Shown here: piece by piece, positions 13,837-17,545 of the stretch
Numbering within the stretch: the first letter of the stretch is position 1
Layout: every line of letters starts with the position of its first letter
Position numbers and translations under genes: made by a program
Assembly: GCA_964392615.1 (NCBI GenBank)
Contig: CAYMRB010000196.1
Span: 1-17,545, forward strand
Origin: CAYMRB01 sp964392615
Lineage (GTDB): Bacteria; Planctomycetota; UBA8108
Direction of reading: 5' to 3'
DNA length: 17,545 nucleotides
Notes under the pieces: generated by a model
Databases searched by the model: none
Told to the model about the DNA's origin: nothing
Seen by the model: only the letters and a program-made list of their open reading frames with translations

Positions 13837-16086
13837 ATGCTGTTCCACCGGCTCGCTGTATGCCTGATGGCGGCGGTCTGCGCTCACGCTCCCCTTCGGG
13901 GCGGTGAGCCGACCGTCGAGTTCAACCGCGACATCCGTCCGATCCTGTCGGACAAGTGCTTCGCGTGTCACGGCCCCGACGCGCGCAAGCGCAAGGGAGG
14001 ACTGCGTCTCGACGAGGAGTCTTCAGCCAAGGCCGTGCGCGACGGCAGGGCGGCGGTCGTGCCGGGACAGGCGGCGAAGAGCTCGCTCGTCGCGCGAATC
14101 ACGACATCTGAGGCAGACGAGCGCATGCCGCCGCCGGAGCTCGACAAGGAGCTGTCGCGCGAGGAGATCGCTCTTCTGACGCGATGGATCGACACCGGGG
14201 CCGCGTACCAGGAGCACTGGGCGTTCGTCCGACCGAGCCGGCCGTCGACGCCGACGGTCGAAGCACGGACGTGGCCGCGAGGGGAGATCGACCGCTTCGT
14301 GCTCGCGCGCATCGAGACGGCCGGACTATCGCCATCCGAGCAAGCCGACGCGACGACGCTCGTGCGGCGGATCTCGTTCGATCTCACCGGCATGCCGCCG
14401 CAGCCGGGCGATGTCGACTCGTTTGCGTCGGACCCGAGCGACGCGACCTACGACCGGCTCGTCGATCGCCTGCTCGCGTCGCGTCACTTCGGCGAACGCA
14501 TGGCGGTTCACTGGCTCGACCTCGTGCGGTACGCGGACACGGTCGGCTACCACGGCGATCAGGAGCACCACATCTCGCCGTACCGCGACTGGGTGATCAA
14601 GGCGTTCAACGACAACATGCCGTTCGACCGCTTCACCGCCGAACAGCTCGCCGGCGACCTGCTCCCCGGAGCAACGACTGACCAGAGAATCGCGTCGGGA
14701 TACAACCGGCTCCTGCAAACCACCCACGAAGGCGGCGCGCAGGCCCGCGAGTACCTCGCGAAGTATGCCGCTGACCGAGTGCGCAATCTCGGCGCGGTCT
14801 GGATGGGTGCGACGCTGGGTTGTGCAGAGTGTCATGATCATAAGTACGACCCGTACACTATGCGCGACTTCTATAGCCTGGCCGCGTTCTTCGCGGACGT
14901 ACAGGAGACGGGCAACTTTCCCGGCGCCGGCAATACGTCGCCGACGCGCCGGCCACCGGAAATCGAAGTGCGCTCGCCTCTCGATCCCGATGGCCCGACG
15001 CGAAGGACGATGGTCACCGTGGCGGTCAAGCCGCGCACGATTCGCATCCTGAACCGCGGCGACTGGATGGACGAGAGCGGCGAGATCGTCTCGCCTGCGG
15101 TCCCCGCGTTCCTACCCCAGCCCGCGATCGACGGGCGACGGCCGACGCGGCTCGATCTGGCGCGATGGCTCACCTCTTCCGAGCAGCCGCAGACTCCGCG
15201 GATCTTCGTCAGCCGGCTGTGGTACCTGTTCTTCGGCCACGGGCTCTCACGCGTGCTCGAGGACACCGGCTCCCAGGGCGAATGGCCGACCCACCCGAAG
15301 CTGCTCGACTGGCTCGCGGCCGAGTTCATCGAGAGCGGCTGGGACGTCCAGCACATGATCCGGCTGATCGTGCAGTCGCGAGCCTACCGGCAATCGTCGA
15401 GGGTGCCCCCGCTGCTGCGCGAGCGCGACCCCGAGAACCGGCTGTACGCGCGCCAGGAGCGCTTTCGCCTGCCGGCGGAGATGATTCGCGATCAGGCTCT
15501 GGTCGTCAGCGGCCTCCTCGCCGCTCGCGTCGGCGGCCGCAGCGTTCGCCCGTATCAACCGGCAGGCTACTACGCGCACCTGAACTTCCCGCGCCGCAAG
15601 TACCTCCCGGATGACGGCGACAATCTCTACAGGCGCAGCGTCTACACGCACTGGCAACGACAATTTCTGCACCCGATGCTGCGCGCTTTCGACGCCCCGT
15701 CGCGTGAGGAGTGCACGCCTCGCCGGCCGCGCAGCAACACGCCGCTCGCCGCGCTGACGCTGCTGAACGACCCGACCTTCGTCGAGGCGGCCAGGGTCTT
15801 CGCCGCGCGGGTCCTTCGCGAGGGAGGGGCGACGGACGAAGAACGCGTCGCCTGGGCGTGGCGCCAGGGACTGAGTCGACGACCCGAGGCGCGCGAGGTG
15901 GCCGTGCTACGGGAACTCCTCGGCGCGACTCGATCGGCGTACCGCGACGATGAGGATGCCGCGCGCCGGCTGATCGCGACCGGCGCGGCGAAGGCGGCCA
16001 GCGATCTCGACGCGAGAGATCTCGCGGCGTGGGCTGCCGTCGCCCGAGCGATCCTGAATCTCGGCGAGATGATCACGCGGAGCTGA
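13837..16086 (+). CDS. PSCyt1-DUF1549-DUF1553 planctomycete cytochrome-like protein
   Basis: The product is 749 aa. The ATG at 13837 has GAGG 7 nt upstream and gives a signal peptide (residues 1-18, ending AHA). Residues about 27-120 are a PSCyt1 cytochrome c domain: a CFACH heme-binding motif at 41-45 and a likely distal Met ligand at M97 (ERMPPPE). Residues about 150-355 are DUF1549 (PSCyt2), including IDRFVLARIE, DLTGMPP, ERMAVHWLDLVRYADT and a second CxxCH motif (CAECH) at 329-333. Residues about 439-735 are DUF1553 (PSD1), including FVSRLWYLFFGHGL and RLPAEMIRDQAL. The protein probably binds two hemes and is exported across the cytoplasmic membrane. Family members often carry an extra module between DUF1549 and DUF1553; here the linker is short. 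The next gene starts 7 bp downstream and is a DUF1501 gene, the classic partner. The biochemical role of this pair is not established. Confidence 0.93.
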   Translation: MLFHRLAVCLMAAVCAHAPLRGGEPTVEFNRDIRPILSDKCFACHGPDARKRKGGLRLDEESSAKAVRDGRAAVVPGQAAKSSLVARITTSEADERMPPPELDKELSREEIALLTRWIDTGAAYQEHWAFVRPSRPSTPTVEARTWPRGEIDRFVLARIETAGLSPSEQADATTLVRRISFDLTGMPPQPGDVDSFASDPSDATYDRLVDRLLASRHFGERMAVHWLDLVRYADTVGYHGDQEHHISPYRDWVIKAFNDNMPFDRFTAEQLAGDLLPGATTDQRIASGYNRLLQTTHEGGAQAREYLAKYAADRVRNLGAVWMGATLGCAECHDHKYDPYTMRDFYSLAAFFADVQETGNFPGAGNTSPTRRPPEIEVRSPLDPDGPTRRTMVTVAVKPRTIRILNRGDWMDESGEIVSPAVPAFLPQPAIDGRRPTRLDLARWLTSSEQPQTPRIFVSRLWYLFFGHGLSRVLEDTGSQGEWPTHPKLLDWLAAEFIESGWDVQHMIRLIVQSRAYRQSSRVPPLLRERDPENRLYARQERFRLPAEMIRDQALVVSGLLAARVGGRSVRPYQPAGYYAHLNFPRRKYLPDDGDNLYRRSVYTHWQRQFLHPMLRAFDAPSREECTPRRPRSNTPLAALTLLNDPTFVEAARVFAARVLREGGATDEERVAWAWRQGLSRRPEAREVAVLRELLGATRSAYRDDEDAARRLIATGAAKAASDLDARDLAAWAAVARAILNLGEMITRS

Positions 16087-16093
16087 CTGAGCG

Positions 16094-17110
16094 ATGACGG
16101 ACCCGATCAGGAACCACCGAGATCTGCAGACGCGACGCGCATTTCTCGGCCGCACATCTCTCGGCCTCGGATCGATCGCGCTGTCGACGCTGCTCGAGTC
16201 GCCCGCCACTGCCGGGAACGCCATCGCGTCGGAGCGCGCACTGCGCGAACGCATGCCCGGAGTGCCGGGTCTACCCGGCCTGCCACACTTCGCTCCTCGG
16301 GCGAAGCGCGTGATCTTCCTGTGCATGGCCGGCGGGCCGTCGCATCTCGAGACCTTCGACCACAAGCCGGTGCTGGCGAAGCTGAACGGCAAGCCGATGC
16401 CCGCCTCCTACACGCGAGGTCAACCGATCGCACAGCTGCAGGGCCAGAAGCTGAAGTGCCTGGGGCCCTTGTTCGAGTTCCACCGGCACGGCGAGTCGGG
16501 CCAAGAGATCGCGGAGTGTCTGCCCAAGACCGCGGAGATCGCCGACAAGATCGCGATCATTCGCTCGATGCACACCGACCAGATCAACCATGACCCGGCG
16601 CACACGGTGATGAACACCGGCACGTCGATCTCGGGACGCCCGAGCATGGGATCGTGGGTCACGTACGGTCTCGGCAGCGAGGCGGACAACCTGCCCGGGT
16701 TCGTCGTGCTGACGAGCGTCGGCGGGCGCAATCCGCAGCCGATCGCGTCGCGACAGTGGTCGAGCGCGTCGCTACCGAGCCGGTACCAAGGCGTCGAGTT
16801 CTACTCCAAGGGCGATCCGGTCCACTACGTCGGCAATCCGCAGGGCGTGTCGCGGGTCCTGCAGCGCCGTGTCGTCGACGCGGTTCAGAGGCTCGACCGC
16901 ATCCACAACGAGAGCGTCAGGGACCGCGAGCTCGACACCCGGATCTCGCAGTACGAGATGGCCTTTCGGATGCAGGTCGGCGTGCCGGAGCTCATGGATC
17001 TGTCGGACGAACCGCGCGAGATCCTCGAGATGTACGGTACGGAGGGCGCCGACGGATCGTTCGCGTCGAACTGCCTGCTCGCGCGACGTCTCGCGGAGCG
17101 CGGCGTGTGA
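16094..17110 (+). CDS. DUF1501 family protein, N-terminal 338 aa, ended by an in-frame TGA
   Basis: The ATG at 16094 starts 7 bp after the DUF1553 gene's stop. Residues 13-30 carry a Tat-type signal (TRRAFLGRTSLGLGSIAL, twin Arg at 14-15). The body matches DUF1501, a family of the alkaline phosphatase/sulfatase-like fold: VIFLCMAGGPSHLETFDHKP, LNGKPMP, then IIRSMHTDQINHDPAHTVMNTG, SMGSWVTYGLGS, and LMDLSDEPREILEMYG. The frame reaches TGA at 17108-17110 after LLARRLAERGV. In the family this stretch normally runs on as GVRF(V/I)QLYHRGWD, and the bases after the stop encode FIHLYHRGWDHHG in the same frame. The stop therefore sits where an Arg codon is expected; CGA to TGA is one C-to-T change at base 17108. 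If real, the protein loses about 30% of its length, including conserved His/Asp motifs, and is probably inactive. Confidence 0.85.
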   Translation: MTDPIRNHRDLQTRRAFLGRTSLGLGSIALSTLLESPATAGNAIASERALRERMPGVPGLPGLPHFAPRAKRVIFLCMAGGPSHLETFDHKPVLAKLNGKPMPASYTRGQPIAQLQGQKLKCLGPLFEFHRHGESGQEIAECLPKTAEIADKIAIIRSMHTDQINHDPAHTVMNTGTSISGRPSMGSWVTYGLGSEADNLPGFVVLTSVGGRNPQPIASRQWSSASLPSRYQGVEFYSKGDPVHYVGNPQGVSRVLQRRVVDAVQRLDRIHNESVRDRELDTRISQYEMAFRMQVGVPELMDLSDEPREILEMYGTEGADGSFASNCLLARRLAERGV

Positions 17111-17545
17111 TTCATCCACCTCTACCATCGCGGCTGGGATCATCACGGCGACCTCGTTCGCTATATGAAAACGTGCACCGGACTGTGTGACGGTCCGAGC
17201 GCAGCGCTCGTCAAGGACCTGGAGCAGCGCGGCATGCTCGACGACACCCTGGTCGTCTGGACGGGCGAGTTCGGGCGCACGCCGATGTTCCAGGGCAAGG
17301 GCAAAGAGCCCGGACGCGATCACCACATTCGCGGTTTCTCTCTGTGGATGGCCGGCGGCGGCGTGCGGGGAGGCGTGACGTACGGCGCGACCGACGAACT
17401 CGGCTACAACGCCGTCGAGAACCCTGTCCACATCCGCGATCTCCACGCGACGATGCTGCACCTCCTGGGCATCGACCACCGTCGACTGACGACCAAGCTA
17501 CAGGGCCTGGACTGGCGCCTGACCGGAGTCGAGGACTCGCGTGTG
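17111..17545 (+). pseudogene. C-terminal part of the DUF1501 gene, in frame beyond the TGA (3' end outside window)
   Basis: There are 145 open codons in the same frame as the upstream part, running to the window edge without another stop. They hold DUF1501 C-terminal landmarks: WDHHG (17135-17149), VVWTGEFGRTP (GEFGRTP at 17264-17284), GRDHH (17312-17326), FSLWMAGGGVRGG, DLHATMLHLLGID, and LQGLDWRLTGVED near the edge. Family members end soon after the last motif, so only a few codons are missing. Codon use and GC bias do not change across the TGA, so the break looks recent or is an artefact. An internal ATG at 17165 could give a separately called fragment, but there is no reason to think it is an independent gene. 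Confidence 0.8.

Noticed and set aside
17108..17110. TGA as a selenocysteine codon
   Set aside because: The family has Arg here, not Cys, and the downstream bases form no convincing SECIS-like hairpin (best stem about 4 bp).
17108..17110. Genome-wide TGA reassignment
   Set aside because: TGA properly ends the LamG gene (3792-3794) and the DUF1553 gene (16084-16086), and no other coding frame contains TGA internally.

Overview
The window is strongly GC-rich, with codon third positions mostly G or C, and every real gene lies on the plus strand. It most likely comes from a member of the Planctomycetota or a close PVC relative. Three things support this: a PSCyt1/DUF1549/DUF1553 gene followed directly by a Tat-exported DUF1501 gene, which is a planctomycete hallmark; giant secreted proteins built from LamG, lamin-tail, CotH and Fn3-associated modules; and C-terminal dockerin-like EF-hand pairs with a Cys-containing end. 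No RNA genes, insertion sequences, CRISPR arrays or phage genes were seen.

Layout. (1) Bases 1-146 are the 3' end of a gene ending in a dockerin-like tail, followed by a strong hairpin terminator at 160-200. (2) Bases 285-3794 encode a secreted protein of about 1169 aa, with three LamG domains interleaved with four copies of a Cys-bearing Ig-like module and a C-terminal EF-hand pair. It is followed by a second strong hairpin at 3822-3861. (3) Bases 3896-8803 and 8820-13799 encode two paralogous secreted proteins of 1635 and 1659 aa with the same module order: signal peptide, lamin-tail domain, a beta-sandwich split by a LamG domain, Fn3-associated/chitobiase-like domain, CotH-type kinase domain, a second Fn3-associated domain split by a second copy of the beta-sandwich, second lamin-tail domain, dockerin-like tail. 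They lie 16 bp apart. (4) Bases 13837-16086 encode a PSCyt1-DUF1549-DUF1553 cytochrome-like protein. (5) Base 16094 onward encodes a DUF1501 protein whose frame is broken by a TGA at 17108-17110. Homologous coding sequence continues in the same frame to the end of the window.

How the genes may work together. From 3896 to the end the genes are tightly packed (gaps of 16, 37 and 7 bp), with no hairpin between them, so they look like one operon for exported proteins. Both CotH domains keep the motifs expected of active CotH kinases, so the locus plausibly makes two large surface or secreted kinases with carbohydrate-binding-type (LamG) and adhesion-type (lamin-tail) modules. They are co-expressed with a cytochrome/DUF1501 pair of unknown function. 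The LamG modules of the 285-3794 protein closely resemble those in the CotH proteins, so modules appear to have been exchanged within the locus. The functional link between the kinases and the cytochrome/DUF1501 pair is inference only.
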